This document shows positions 16,650 through 25,680 of a stretch of 64,000 bases of DNA, in pieces. The notes beneath the pieces were generated by a model. That model ran no database searches. It was not told the origin of the DNA and was given only the letters and a program-made list of their open reading frames with translations. Numbering within the stretch: the stretch's first letter is position 1; the number at the start of each line of letters is the position of its first letter. A program made the position numbers and the translations under genes. The stretch is taken from NCBI GenBank assembly GCA_018267915.1, contig JAFDXN010000031.1, positions 124,001 to 188,000 of the forward strand. The letters run 5' to 3'. The stretch is from Bacteroidota bacterium (GTDB lineage: Bacteria > Bacteroidota > Bacteroidia > Chitinophagales > Chitinophagaceae).

Positions 16650-16709
16650 ACTGGTTTAAGCTTATCCGGCTTAGATCTACCAACGTAACAAAGGATTGCA
16701 TCCGGCAGC
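16650..16709 (+). repeat. 60-bp repeat, unit R1
   Basis: Starts ACTGGTTTAAGC and ends GGATTGCATCCGGCAGC. The inverted repeat is imperfect here (GGTTTAAGC with GCTTAGATC). It lies seven bases upstream of R2 and has no regulator leader of its own, so it may be a solitary extra unit. Confidence 0.85.
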
Positions 16710-16716
16710 TCTCCCA

Positions 16717-16776
16717 ACTGGTTTAAGCTTGTTTATCTTAAATCTACCAATAAAACGAAGGATTGCATCCGGCAGC
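16717..16776 (+). repeat. 60-bp repeat, unit R2
   Basis: Starts ACTGGTTTAAGC, ends GGATTGCATCCGGCAGC. Like R0 it is followed by a related run containing TGGTGCTTCCCC and then by the regulator leader. R2 is about 170 bases before its gene, R0 about 240, because copy 1 carries extra sequence with the hairpin at 16040-16060. Confidence 0.85.
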
Positions 16777-16822
16777 ATTTGCACAGGCTAGCTGGTGCTT
16801 CCCCGCGGCATAACCTTGTCAA

Positions 16823-17332
16823 CGTCGCAACGGCAGCCCATCTCCCATTAGCCAAGACTTCTTATCTTAGAGTCAAATAGCAACCATGGATAAAAACGGC
16901 CCGGTAATAGTTATTGAAGACGACCTCGACGACCAGGAGCTTTTAACCCAGGTATTTAAAAGCCTGGGATACCCAAATGAAGTTATTTTTTTCAATGATG
17001 GCGAGGCGGCACTGGCTTATCTCAATAGATCGGAGACCATACCTTTTCTTATTCTCTCCGACATCAATCTGCCCAAACTCAATGGCTTTGAGCTGAGAGA
17101 AAAGCTAAAGACAGATGCCGCCCTTCGTTTAAAGTGCATTCCATACCTTTTCTTCTCCAGCGCCTTAAATCAGAAGTCGGTTATTGATGCTTATAGCCTG
17201 TCTGTTCAGGGCTTTTTTGTGAAGCCAAATACCATGGCAGAAATAGAAAGGACCATTAAGTCTATAATAGAGTATTGGAAATTATGTGCTGCGCCTAATG
17301 ATTTTTCGACCTATGTAAATGTGGCAAGGTAG
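16823..17332 (+). repeat. 510-bp tandem duplication, copy 2
   Basis: Second copy of 16089-16598. The homology holds without gaps from the CGTCGCAACGG leader to the stop codon and ends there. Confidence 0.9.
16886..17332 (+). CDS. Single-domain response regulator (REC only), copy 2
   Basis: 148 residues. All receiver residues of copy 1 are kept (D12/D13, D59, S91/S92, K113). Most nucleotide differences from copy 1 are silent, which indicates purifying selection on both genes. Four conservative changes (S98, S126, I128, T142) lie on or after helix alpha4, the surface that often contacts partners, so partial specialisation is possible. Its own repeat and leader suggest independent expression. 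Confidence 0.92.
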   Translation: MDKNGPVIVIEDDLDDQELLTQVFKSLGYPNEVIFFNDGEAALAYLNRSETIPFLILSDINLPKLNGFELREKLKTDAALRLKCIPYLFFSSALNQKSVIDAYSLSVQGFFVKPNTMAEIERTIKSIIEYWKLCAAPNDFSTYVNVAR

Positions 17333-17419
17333 CCGGCCCCGCTAGGCGTAGACGCTGTGCCCGGTTGGCGCGCGAAAGCCGCCTGGGCCTGCGGCCGGCG
17401 TTTTGCTGCCTTAGCCGGT

Positions 17420-19165
17420 TTACTCCTTCACAAATTTTCCCCTGTAAAGGTCAATACCATTCTCACTGTATTCCAGGATATACACTCCCGGAGTCAGCGC
17501 TCTGATATCTGTTACCGCGCCGGTGCTGCGCAGGTAGGTAGTGGTTTTGCACTCCCTGCCCGGCACATCGTGTATGCTGATGCGCGCCTTATCGCTCAGC
17601 ATACCCCGCAGTATTAGCTGGTCACTCGCCGGGTTGGGGTAAAGCGCGTACATGCCCCGTTCCACATTGCCCAAGCCTGCCGGCTTAGGCTGTTTGTACC
17701 TGGCAATGAACGATACGGTCACCCAGTTAGGGTTCAACATCGGGTAGGCCACCAGCCCGCCGGGCCCGTTCAGGTCAAAGTCCGTAGTGTCGCTTATGTA
17801 GCCCGATACGTACACATCATTATCGGGGCCCAGCACCAGTTGATAGGCCTCGTCGTCCCATCCGCTGTAGGTATGGATATGCCATTTATAGTGGCCTGCC
17901 GAGTCCAGTTTCAGCACATAGTAGTCTTCGCTGTTCGCATGGGTCGTTCCCGCCGCGGTCGGGTGCGCGGGGTCCAGCACTACGGTTTTCTGGAACATGC
18001 CCGTCATGTACACATTGCTGCTGTCGTCGCACACCACAGCCTGTGCAAACGATACGGCATTCACCCCCGTGTCGCAGCCGTAGTTTTTTGCCCATACCGG
18101 GTGGCCGGTGGCGCCGTTCAGCTTCACCAGGTAACCCGATTGATTATTGCCCCCCGCATTGAGCACTATGTTGGCCGCTGTATCCACGGTCATTGATGTG
18201 GTGTAGTAGCCGGTGGCGTACACATTGCCTGCCTTGTCCACAGCCACACCCCTGCCATAGTCGTGACCTGCACCGCCCAGTGCCTGCAGCCAGGCGATAG
18301 CCCCGTCGCTGGTATATTTGGCCACATAGCCGTCATAGCCGCCATGGCATACCAGCGTGCGGAACACATTGCCCGTGTCCATAAAGGTGGACGAAGGTGT
18401 CATGAAGCCCGCTGTGTAGCCCGTCATGAATACATTATTGTTCATGTCCACGGCCAGCACCAGTCCCTGGTCGCCGTCATTGCCTTTTATTTGCCGTGCC
18501 CACAGAAAGGTGCCGTCGCCGTCATACTTGGCCAGGTACCCGTCCAGCAGGCTCGATGTGAACACTACGGTGCCGGGGTGTGCGGGGTCCATATCTACCG
18601 TGCCGTTGAAGACGCCGGTTATATACAGGTTGCCGTCGTGGTCGGCTTTCATGTCCAGTATCTTTGCGTCCACCCTGGGGGCCTTTGCCCACACCAGGTG
18701 GTCGGTCGAGTCGTACTTGGCCAGGAAGAGGCCGGGTGTCGAGAGGGTATCGGTGCTGTAGCCCATGCCCATGCTGTCCACGCCCCCGTAACCACCTGCA
18801 TACCAGTGTCCGTCGTAGCCCAGGGTGCTGGTCCATCCACCTGTGCCTATATTGCGCGCCCACAGCAGTTGGCCTGCAGCGTTGTACTTGCATAAATAAC
18901 TGGCGCTGCCCTGCGCGGGTGTCGCCTTCAGGGTATCCACATTTGGCCCCGGGTCCACGTCCATGGCCTCTGCAAAGCTGCCGAACAGGTAGGCATCCCC
19001 GTGCCGGTTCACCATTAGCGAGCTGGGCTGGTTGGCTCGTTGCTGTGTCCAGGTCGAAAAACCGGGCAGGCCGTAGGCCCATTGATAAATGGGTTGGGCC
19101 GAAGAAGGTGCGGCGTAGCAGCAGGAAAGCAATAGCAGTGCTGTCGTAACGGGCTTGCTGAGCAT
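17420..19165 (-). CDS. T9SS-exported beta-propeller (SBBP-repeat) protein
   Basis: 581 residues. Signal peptide (cleavage near SSAQ), then about eight repeats of the SBBP type (GNVYATGYY, GYLVKLNGATG, SNVYMTGMF, NDVYVSGYI) that build a beta-propeller, and a C-terminal type A sorting domain (YPNPASDQLILRG ending GKFVKE). T9SS moves such proteins across the outer membrane to the cell surface or medium. Recurrent calcium-site-like DMDPAHPGT/DLNGPGG motifs occur in the blades. The ligand is unknown. It is a single gene, G+C-rich compared with the island to its left. Confidence 0.88.
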   Translation of the reverse strand: MLSKPVTTALLLLSCCYAAPSSAQPIYQWAYGLPGFSTWTQQRANQPSSLMVNRHGDAYLFGSFAEAMDVDPGPNVDTLKATPAQGSASYLCKYNAAGQLLWARNIGTGGWTSTLGYDGHWYAGGYGGVDSMGMGYSTDTLSTPGLFLAKYDSTDHLVWAKAPRVDAKILDMKADHDGNLYITGVFNGTVDMDPAHPGTVVFTSSLLDGYLAKYDGDGTFLWARQIKGNDGDQGLVLAVDMNNNVFMTGYTAGFMTPSSTFMDTGNVFRTLVCHGGYDGYVAKYTSDGAIAWLQALGGAGHDYGRGVAVDKAGNVYATGYYTTSMTVDTAANIVLNAGGNNQSGYLVKLNGATGHPVWAKNYGCDTGVNAVSFAQAVVCDDSSNVYMTGMFQKTVVLDPAHPTAAGTTHANSEDYYVLKLDSAGHYKWHIHTYSGWDDEAYQLVLGPDNDVYVSGYISDTTDFDLNGPGGLVAYPMLNPNWVTVSFIARYKQPKPAGLGNVERGMYALYPNPASDQLILRGMLSDKARISIHDVPGRECKTTTYLRSTGAVTDIRALTPGVYILEYSENGIDLYRGKFVKE

Positions 19166-19251
19166 GGGCAGAATGTTTTAGGTTAAGACAGCACCGGCCC
19201 TGCATTGGTTGGATATCGGGCTCGTCGGGCCGGCATTGCAACGATAAAGGT

Positions 19252-19259
19252 TATCTTTA
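19252..19259 (+). promoter_or_regulatory. Near-consensus -7 box TATCTTTA
   Basis: One base off TAnnTTTG and four bases before the ATG at 19264, matching the very short leaders of other genes in this window. Confidence 0.35.
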
Positions 19260-19263
19260 CGCC

Positions 19264-19782
19264 ATGGATCTGGTTGGAATATTTAAGGACAAGGCGATAA
19301 AGCCCAAAGAAAAGACGGAAGCCATCGCCGTTGCACTCCTCGGCGGCGCCCTGTCGGTGGATACACTGATAGGCTTTGCAGGCGAAAGCAAGGACGCGCA
19401 AAAGGCCACCTGTATTGAAGCAATAGAGCTGGCTACCAAACAGCAACCGGCAATAGCTAACGATAAAGTATTCAAATTTGTGACGGCGGCACTGGCCGAC
19501 AAAGCACCCCGTGTAAAGTGGGAATCCGCCAGGGTGATCGGTAATACGGCTTCACTTTTTTCTTCACAGGCCAGCAAGGCTATACCCAACCTGCTGGCCA
19601 ATGCAGAGCATGAAGGCACCGTAGTGCGCTGGAGCGCCGCCTATGCCCTTGGCGAGATCATCAAACTGAAAACCGCTCTGAACAAAGACCTGCTGCCCGC
19701 TGCAGAAGCCATCTGTGAACGGGAGGAAAAGAACAGTATTAAGAAAATATATCTAGGCGCCATCAAAAAAGCGCAGAAATAG
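19264..19782 (+). CDS. HEAT-repeat protein
   Basis: 172 residues, all helical, cytoplasmic. Repeated helix pairs are visible, for example VKWESARVIGNTASLF and VVRWSAAYALGEIIKL, the hallmark of HEAT or PBS-lyase-type scaffolds. These mediate protein contacts; the partner cannot be inferred. It is a short, complete, stand-alone gene. Confidence 0.8.
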   Translation: MDLVGIFKDKAIKPKEKTEAIAVALLGGALSVDTLIGFAGESKDAQKATCIEAIELATKQQPAIANDKVFKFVTAALADKAPRVKWESARVIGNTASLFSSQASKAIPNLLANAEHEGTVVRWSAAYALGEIIKLKTALNKDLLPAAEAICEREEKNSIKKIYLGAIKKAQK

Positions 19783-20239
19783 CCGACTGTCGCAGGATTG
19801 AAAAAAAATTCTCGCTGTACCAATAATTGATAGCCAGGCACTTCGATAAAAAAAGCTGGGTATCATACCCCTGGATAACGGGTATCATAAAAATTCGATT
19901 TCCGGAATTCATCTTCCGGTCTGAACTTTGGAGGAAAGGCAGCAGCTCACTATTTCCACAGATCTATTAAAGGCAAATGGGTGCGCATATGAAAAGCAGT
20001 AGGGCAGGAAAACAATGGAAATCGTATCGGGCAAAATGCCCGATGGCAGGGCACGGATCGGGCATGGCGCAAAAACGTACAATCCGCCCATTGTCAATAA
20101 GTTATAGTTTACGATGCCCGAAAAAATGCCCGATTTTATTTTTTTATTTTCGGGCATCCGGCAGCCTCGGCCAACAGTCCGCCCAATTAGCTCGTCTGAC
20201 TTTTTAAGACATTCCAAACAAGAACTACAATTGATACCT
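19783..20239. other. Intergenic region rich in short palindromes
   Basis: 457 bases without a supportable gene. It holds GGGTATCATACCC (19856-19868, an interrupted palindrome) with a second GGGTATCAT 20 bases on, and a family of GCCCGA/TCGGGC words at about 20031, 20040, 20070, 20115, 20128 and 20151. The last ones form the hairpin listed separately. Confidence 0.5.
20113..20158 (+). repeat. 12-bp inverted repeat GATGCCCGAAAA/TTTTCGGGCATC
   Basis: Perfect stem of 12 bases around a 22-base loop that itself begins with a third ATGCCCGA. It lies 82 bases before the ATG at 20240. The loop ends in a T-rich run, but the T-run is inside, not after, the stem, so it is not a standard terminator. It may be an operator or an mRNA leader structure. 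Confidence 0.6.
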
Positions 20240-21163
20240 ATGAAAAAGATAATACTCGCTACACTTCTCTTGTTACCGCTTATCGCAAATGCCCAAGCCA
20301 CCTTCGCCCCTCCCGGCAGCGAGTGGTACCATAGCCAGCAATACGGCGTCTTTCATTGCTACTACGCCGGTGATACAGTAATAAATAACATAGCCAGCCG
20401 CATTATCGTCCGCAAGGCGCTCACCAGGGACCCCTATTACAGCCAGGGCCTGCATGTAGACGACCAATCGACGATATATGTTTATAACAATACCGACACC
20501 GTTTTTATCTACAACCGTTACTTTCACCGGTTCACCCCGCTTTATGTATTCAATGTGAATGACGGCGACACGATCCGCCTGCCCATCATACCTATCGACT
20601 ACGGCCAGCTCACATTGGCATACCCCGATTCCACTTTCAGGATCGTTGTCGATTCCGTGAGGAACAAACTGTATGACACCGCGATGTTGAAGACCGTCTA
20701 CGTTCATGCCATCGGCAATCCCGACAGTGCCTACGTTTTAGACTATGGGGTGGGCTATGCCGCTACCATCGGCGGCCTGGGCACAGGTCTTATCCCCATG
20801 GGAACACCTGCGGCCATACCCTTGACCGAAAGCCTGCAACCTGCCACAGGCATCAAGTGCTATAACGACCCAACGCTGTCAATAAAGCTTGTAGCCGGTA
20901 TCTGCGGCATACCGCCGGTAGGGATACCCACTATCGCCTCTGTCAAAGAGGTGGAGCTTACTCCCAATCCCGTGTCAGGTATATTAACTATTTCATGCCC
21001 GCAGCCCATCACCTCGTTGCACATCTACGACGCTATGGGAAGGGAAGTTTATAAAGGCGCTTCCGCGGATAAAAAGATGCATATCGACTTGACTGCTTTG
21101 CCGGCGGGTATTTACTTTGCCCACATAAACGGCACAGAAGTAAGAAGGTTCATTAAAGAATAG
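20240..21163 (+). CDS. T9SS-exported protein with type A sorting domain
   Basis: 307 residues from ATG 20240 (MKKIILATLLLLPLIANAQ, signal peptide); the upstream open frame lacks protein-like sequence. The central 210 residues are an unassigned beta-rich domain with many Tyr and Asp residues. The last 75 residues (LTPNPVSGILTIS, LHIYDAMGREVYKG, LPAGIYFAHI, RRFIKE) are a type A T9SS sorting domain, so the protein is surface-exposed or released. It precedes the YffB/Spx-like gene by eight bases and may share its transcript. Confidence 0.85.
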   Translation: MKKIILATLLLLPLIANAQATFAPPGSEWYHSQQYGVFHCYYAGDTVINNIASRIIVRKALTRDPYYSQGLHVDDQSTIYVYNNTDTVFIYNRYFHRFTPLYVFNVNDGDTIRLPIIPIDYGQLTLAYPDSTFRIVVDSVRNKLYDTAMLKTVYVHAIGNPDSAYVLDYGVGYAATIGGLGTGLIPMGTPAAIPLTESLQPATGIKCYNDPTLSIKLVAGICGIPPVGIPTIASVKEVELTPNPVSGILTISCPQPITSLHIYDAMGREVYKGASADKKMHIDLTALPAGIYFAHINGTEVRRFIKE

Positions 21164-21171
21164 CTCAAAGA

Positions 21172-21519
21172 ATGCTCACCATATACGGGATTAAGAATTG
21201 CGATACGATGCAGAAGGCATTTAAATGGCTGGACGCGAAGAAGATCAAATACGAGTTTCACGACTATAAAGAGAAGGGGATCGATAAGGCGCATCTCGAG
21301 CTGTGGCTGAAACACCTGCAGCTCGATAAACTCGTGAATATTAAAAGCACTACCTACCGCGGACTCACAGAAAAAGAGAAGGCTTCCGTGAGTGACAAAG
21401 CAAAGGCCATTAAATTAATGATGGAGCACAACTCGCTCATCAAGCGCCCCGTGTGGGACTTTGGCAACGGCCAATTCTTCCTGGGCTGGGACGAAAAAGC
21501 GCTGGCCGAACTTCTATAG
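21172..21519 (+). CDS. ArsC/Spx-like thioredoxin-fold protein (YffB type)
   Basis: 115 residues. MLTIYGIKNCDTMQKAFKWL is the N-terminal strand and single-cysteine motif (Cys10) of the ArsC/Spx/YffB group; YRGLTEKEK and SLIKRPVWDFG match the conserved helix and the cis-Pro loop. YffB-like proteins are glutathione- or thiol-related reductases of uncertain substrate; true arsenate reductases have further conserved arginines that I cannot confirm. Family confident, activity not. Confidence 0.85.
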   Translation: MLTIYGIKNCDTMQKAFKWLDAKKIKYEFHDYKEKGIDKAHLELWLKHLQLDKLVNIKSTTYRGLTEKEKASVSDKAKAIKLMMEHNSLIKRPVWDFGNGQFFLGWDEKALAELL

Positions 21520-21558
21520 TCGAAGTAGTGCCAGCGCCCGGTAGCTGCGAGGTGAGGA

Positions 21559-24500
21559 TTACCTCACCAATGTAATATCGCTCTTCACGATCTGTTTATT
21601 GCTTTCGCCATCACCACAGTAGAAAGTGATGTACAGGTAATAAGTGCCGATATCCTGCGGAACGCCTTTATAGGTACCGTCCCAGCCGTCGGTAGTATTG
21701 GTAGTGGAATACACTTCTTGTCCGTACCGGTTGTAGATCGACATTTTCTCCAGTGTGATATTGCCTTTGTACCTCACCCTGAAGATGTCGTTCTTGCCAT
21801 CGCCATTGGGAGTGAACGCAGTTGGCACGTATGGTGTGCAGCAGTTGTCGTATTCCACGCTTGCTTTACCCCACGCCATACATTCATGTTCGTCCACAAC
21901 GCGGACGTTGTATGAGCCATTGCCCAGGCCGGTGATGCCGTTTTGATAGCTGGCATTGAGGCTGTCGGTGCTCCAATAGTAGCGGTAAGGCGGCGTGCCA
22001 CCCGTAGCGCGTACATGCACTGCGCCGTTGTTATCCACGCCTTCGCAGAGGTTACCATTTGCAAACATCTCGAGGCTTAGCTTCGCCGTTTGTTTTATGG
22101 TGACGGGCTTGCTCTTTGTGCATCCATTGCTGTCGATAACGGTGATGGTGTGAGTGCCTGCCTGCAGGTTGCTGAACGTATGGGAAGACTGCGGCGCTGT
22201 AGGATGCCCATCAAGCTGGTAAGCCAGTGGAGCAATACCGCCATCGGCGTTTATCACCAGGCTGGCGTCGCTCATGCCGAAGCAGGATGGAGTGGTAATG
22301 GCTGGCTCTTCGATGTTGATATGCGGGTTGTCCACTATCGTCACTAAGCTATCGGCCTTGCAGCCATTGCTGTCTTTGATGTAATACCTGTAATTGCCCT
22401 GGCCCAGTCCTGTATAGTAGTTGTTAGTGGTGAAGCTCAGGTTATCTGAAGAGTAGGTATAAGAAGGTGTGCCGCCGCTGCCCGTCAGCAGCACAGTGCC
22501 GTTCTTGTCGCCTTCGCATTTGGCTGGCGTAACAGTTATGTTAGCGAAGCCTAATTGCGTTGGTTGCGCAATATCGATAAGGGTATCGGTCAGGCAACTG
22601 TGCGCGTCTTTGATGTGCAAAGTGTGTAGGCCTGCGTTCAGGTTCCCGAGCACCGGCCCCGGTTGGTAAAGGCCACCGTCGATAGCGTATGTGTAGGGTA
22701 ACGTGCCGCCATTGGCAAATACCTGTACACTGCCGTCCGATCCGCCTGCGCATTTTACCTGGCGCAATAGCATATCTGTTACTTCCAGATTGGCTATCTG
22801 CGGTATCACTATAACCGTGTCGATGGTACACCCGTTGGCATCCTTTACACTTATACTGTCGATGGATGCAGCCAGATTATTGAATACATTGACGCCGTTG
22901 AAGGGGCTGCCATTGAGCGAGTACGTGAAGGGCTGCGTGCCACCGTTAGGGACGATCGTAATACTGCCATTGTTATCGCCATGACAGCTAATGCCTGTAA
23001 GGCTTACCGTGCCGCCCAGTGAAGCCGGTTGCGTTACTGTTACGAGGGTATCGTAGCTGCAGTTATGGCTGTCGCGCACATGGATGGTATAAGTGCCTGC
23101 AGCGAGCGAGCCAAAGGAGCCTGACCCGGTATAGCCCCCGGCATTAATGGCGTATGTGTATGGCGCAGTGCCGCCCGTAGCCGCGGCGTTGATAACCCCC
23201 AGGCTTTGGCCGTGGCAAGGCTCGTTGGTTACACTGATGCTGGTGCCAAGCGCTGTGGGACCGGTCAAATTCACCACAGAGTCGACTGTGCAGCCATTGG
23301 CATCCTTAACGTGAACAGTGTAGGTTCCGATAAGTAGTGAATTGAAAGTGTTGTTGATAGTGTACGGGCCGGCATCTATGGCATAGGTATAGCCGGGCTT
23401 GCCTCCCGAGGCGCTAACGGTAACGGATCCGAAGCTGGTATTGCATAAGGGCGCCACCTTGGTCACGTCAGAGATCACTAGTTTAGTTGGCTCTGTTATG
23501 GTCACCACATTATCCTTGATGCAGCCCGCGGCCGATTTTGTATGTACAGTGTATGTGCCTGCTGCAAGGCCGTTGAAAACATTTGTGGCCGTGTAAGGAC
23601 CTGCGTCTAGTGCATAAGTGTATCCGGGGGGATTATTGTTGGCATTGACAGTGATCGTGCCGGTGCTGCCGCCGTTACATAAGACATTTGTCGAATTGAC
23701 ATTGGCAGTTACCTGGTTAATGCTGAGTTGCAGGTGCACAGTGGAATCGCAGCCATGGGCGGTGCTGAATACGTGGGTATATGTCCCGGCAGTTTTGTAA
23801 TAGGTGCCTGCAAAAAGGAAACTATCGTAGTAGCAAATGCTTTGGTTCACCGTAGTATCGTAGGCGGGCAGCATAGAAAGAATAAGGGTCACGCTTGAAT
23901 CGCAACCGGATTGCGACATGAAAGTGTGGCTATACGTGCCCGGGCTTGTGATCACATTGGGTCCAAAAATGTACTGTGTACCACTGCAGAACGAGTCGTA
24001 AGTAGTATCAACCAGGGGTGGTGGTGTGTTGGTTGATGCCTGGGCGAGGAAGCCTTCGTAGTTGGGGCCGGATACGATGTGAATAATCAGGTCGTTGTTG
24101 CCGGGCTGCCAGTTGCTGCAAAGCTGCACCGATACCATGTTGGCCTGTGTATAGCCCTGGTAGTAGTAGGGGTTAGCTACGGGGATGCCGACGATATTTT
24201 GCACCACGCCATTTACGATGATCTCGTAAACGGAATTGTCGGCAAAAAAGTCAAGGCCGAGGCAGAATACGTTTGGCTGGGAGAAACTCTGGTGGCAGGA
24301 GTTGAAACAATCAAGGGTAAATGAGAACTTGTAATAGATATCCGTATCTACGTTGTGGAAGCCGCTTTGTGAGTGGGATATCCATGCGCAGTCGGGCCAG
24401 GGGCTCACGTAGTAATTTGCCGGGATGGGCGACATCACTATCGCTGAACTATAGGGGCCGTTGATACCAGTCATGGATACCTGCCAGTGGAGATCCGGAC

Positions 24501-24675
24501 TGCCGCCGGGCAGCGTGCCTCCATTCCCATCAGTGCCTGTGTTGAAAAAATTAGGCGGCGGAGGATCGCCGTATGTGGGATTGTTGGTACAATCGGGTAC
24601 TTGTGCAAAACTGCTCAGTGTGCAAAGCAACGCAGTAAACACGAGCAAGATGGTCTTGCAGGTAGAGATATGCAT
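21559..24675 (-). CDS. Large SprB-repeat adhesin-like protein with type B T9SS domain
   Basis: 1038 residues with signal peptide (cleavage after SSFAQ). Residues about 25-220 form an N-terminal domain, 220-320 contain two Cys-Asp-x-Ser-Val repeats (SGCDSSVTLILS, HGCDSTVHLQLS), and 330-940 hold about eight SprB repeats (each with NGG/GG-T-PYTYAIDGG, FxxLxAGTYTVHVKDANGC, TxxITxPT). The end is a gliding-motility-type C-terminal domain (VPTAFTPNGDGKND, SIYNRYGQEVY, WDGTYKG), the type B sorting signal. SprB relatives are surface adhesins for gliding or attachment. Full length and intact. A long single gene, transcribed toward the Spx-like gene. Confidence 0.92.
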   Translation of the reverse strand: MHISTCKTILLVFTALLCTLSSFAQVPDCTNNPTYGDPPPPNFFNTGTDGNGGTLPGGSPDLHWQVSMTGINGPYSSAIVMSPIPANYYVSPWPDCAWISHSQSGFHNVDTDIYYKFSFTLDCFNSCHQSFSQPNVFCLGLDFFADNSVYEIIVNGVVQNIVGIPVANPYYYQGYTQANMVSVQLCSNWQPGNNDLIIHIVSGPNYEGFLAQASTNTPPPLVDTTYDSFCSGTQYIFGPNVITSPGTYSHTFMSQSGCDSSVTLILSMLPAYDTTVNQSICYYDSFLFAGTYYKTAGTYTHVFSTAHGCDSTVHLQLSINQVTANVNSTNVLCNGGSTGTITVNANNNPPGYTYALDAGPYTATNVFNGLAAGTYTVHTKSAAGCIKDNVVTITEPTKLVISDVTKVAPLCNTSFGSVTVSASGGKPGYTYAIDAGPYTINNTFNSLLIGTYTVHVKDANGCTVDSVVNLTGPTALGTSISVTNEPCHGQSLGVINAAATGGTAPYTYAINAGGYTGSGSFGSLAAGTYTIHVRDSHNCSYDTLVTVTQPASLGGTVSLTGISCHGDNNGSITIVPNGGTQPFTYSLNGSPFNGVNVFNNLAASIDSISVKDANGCTIDTVIVIPQIANLEVTDMLLRQVKCAGGSDGSVQVFANGGTLPYTYAIDGGLYQPGPVLGNLNAGLHTLHIKDAHSCLTDTLIDIAQPTQLGFANITVTPAKCEGDKNGTVLLTGSGGTPSYTYSSDNLSFTTNNYYTGLGQGNYRYYIKDSNGCKADSLVTIVDNPHINIEEPAITTPSCFGMSDASLVINADGGIAPLAYQLDGHPTAPQSSHTFSNLQAGTHTITVIDSNGCTKSKPVTIKQTAKLSLEMFANGNLCEGVDNNGAVHVRATGGTPPYRYYWSTDSLNASYQNGITGLGNGSYNVRVVDEHECMAWGKASVEYDNCCTPYVPTAFTPNGDGKNDIFRVRYKGNITLEKMSIYNRYGQEVYSTTNTTDGWDGTYKGVPQDIGTYYLYITFYCGDGESNKQIVKSDITLVR

Positions 24676-24861
24676 TATCGTGAGGTATTAGATATTCAAT
24701 TTAAAAATACCAAAAAGTGTTAATGTTAATAAATAGAATTTTCCGGCCTCTTTAATGCAGTGAGATTCAAGGAAGATTGGTCAAAAGTAAATCCAGGCGG
24801 ATGAAAACCATATATACTCCCCTTATATCCTTTTAGTATTTTCGCTGCCTAAATTGAGGTT

Positions 24862-25680
24862 ATGCAACAACAGTGGCAGGAAATGATAGAAGCGGCCTAT
24901 GCCAACCGCGAACTAGTGAAAGATGAGCGATATAAAGAGGCTGTAAGGGCGGTGATAGAGGAAGTGGATAAAGGCCGCCTGCGTGTGGCAGTGCCGGGTG
25001 CTAATGGCTGGGAAGTGCAGCAATGGGTTAAACAAGCGATCCTGTTGTACTTCGGCATACAGCCTATGCAGACATGGTCGCTGGAGCCCTTTGAGTTTTA
25101 CGACAAGATGCTGCTAAAAAAAGACTACGCCTCGCTTGGCGTGCGGGCAGTGCCGCATGCTGTTGCGCGCTATGGCGCCTACATTGCTAAAAATGTGGTG
25201 CTGATGCCGTCGTATGTAAACATCGGCGCCTATGTGGATGAAGGTACGATGGTAGATACATGGGCGACGGTGGGCAGTTGTGCGCAAATAGGCAAAGGCG
25301 TGCACCTGAGTGGAGGCGTAGGTATAGGCGGTGTGCTGGAGCCGTTGCAGGCCGGCCCCGTGATCATTGAAGATGGTGCTTTTATAGGCTCGCGCTGTAT
25401 AGTGGTGGAAGGGGTAGTGGTGGAAAAGGAAGCCGTGCTGGGCGCCAACGTGGTGCTGACCCAAAGCACAAAGATCATTGACGTAAGCGGCGCAGCACCT
25501 ATAGAATACAAGGGCCGGGTGCCGGCCCGTAGTGTGGTGATACCGGGCAGCTATACAAAAGAATTCCCTGCAGGAGAATACCAGGTTAGCTGTGCACTGA
25601 TAATAGGCCAGCGCAAACCCTCCACCGACCTTAAGACCAGCCTGAACGATGCACTGAGAGATTTTAACGTTGCGGTATAG
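24862..25680 (+). CDS. dapD: 2,3,4,5-tetrahydropyridine-2,6-dicarboxylate N-succinyltransferase
   Basis: 272 residues, the usual length. It succinylates tetrahydrodipicolinate in the succinylase branch of lysine and meso-diaminopimelate synthesis. The N-terminal helical domain is followed by a left-handed beta-helix of hexapeptide repeats (VLMPSYVNIGAYVDEGTMVD, GSCAQIGKGVHLSGGVGIGG) and the C-terminal PGSYTKEFPAGEYQVSCALI segment typical of DapD. Its stop directly abuts the mscS ATG, so both are probably one transcript. Confidence 0.95.
   Translation: MQQQWQEMIEAAYANRELVKDERYKEAVRAVIEEVDKGRLRVAVPGANGWEVQQWVKQAILLYFGIQPMQTWSLEPFEFYDKMLLKKDYASLGVRAVPHAVARYGAYIAKNVVLMPSYVNIGAYVDEGTMVDTWATVGSCAQIGKGVHLSGGVGIGGVLEPLQAGPVIIEDGAFIGSRCIVVEGVVVEKEAVLGANVVLTQSTKIIDVSGAAPIEYKGRVPARSVVIPGSYTKEFPAGEYQVSCALIIGQRKPSTDLKTSLNDALRDFNVAV

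Noticed and set aside
15915..16776. 60-bp repeats as a CRISPR array
   Set aside because: Only three units, irregular spacing (seven and several hundred bases), diverged sequence and no cas genes.
15915..16776. 60-bp repeats as integron attC sites
   Set aside because: The required GTTRRRY and RYYYAAC cores are not present and no integrase gene is seen.
17840..18895. Long plus-strand frames opposite the SBBP-repeat gene
   Set aside because: Shadows of the G+C-rich repeats; the minus-strand product has signal peptide, repeats and sorting domain.
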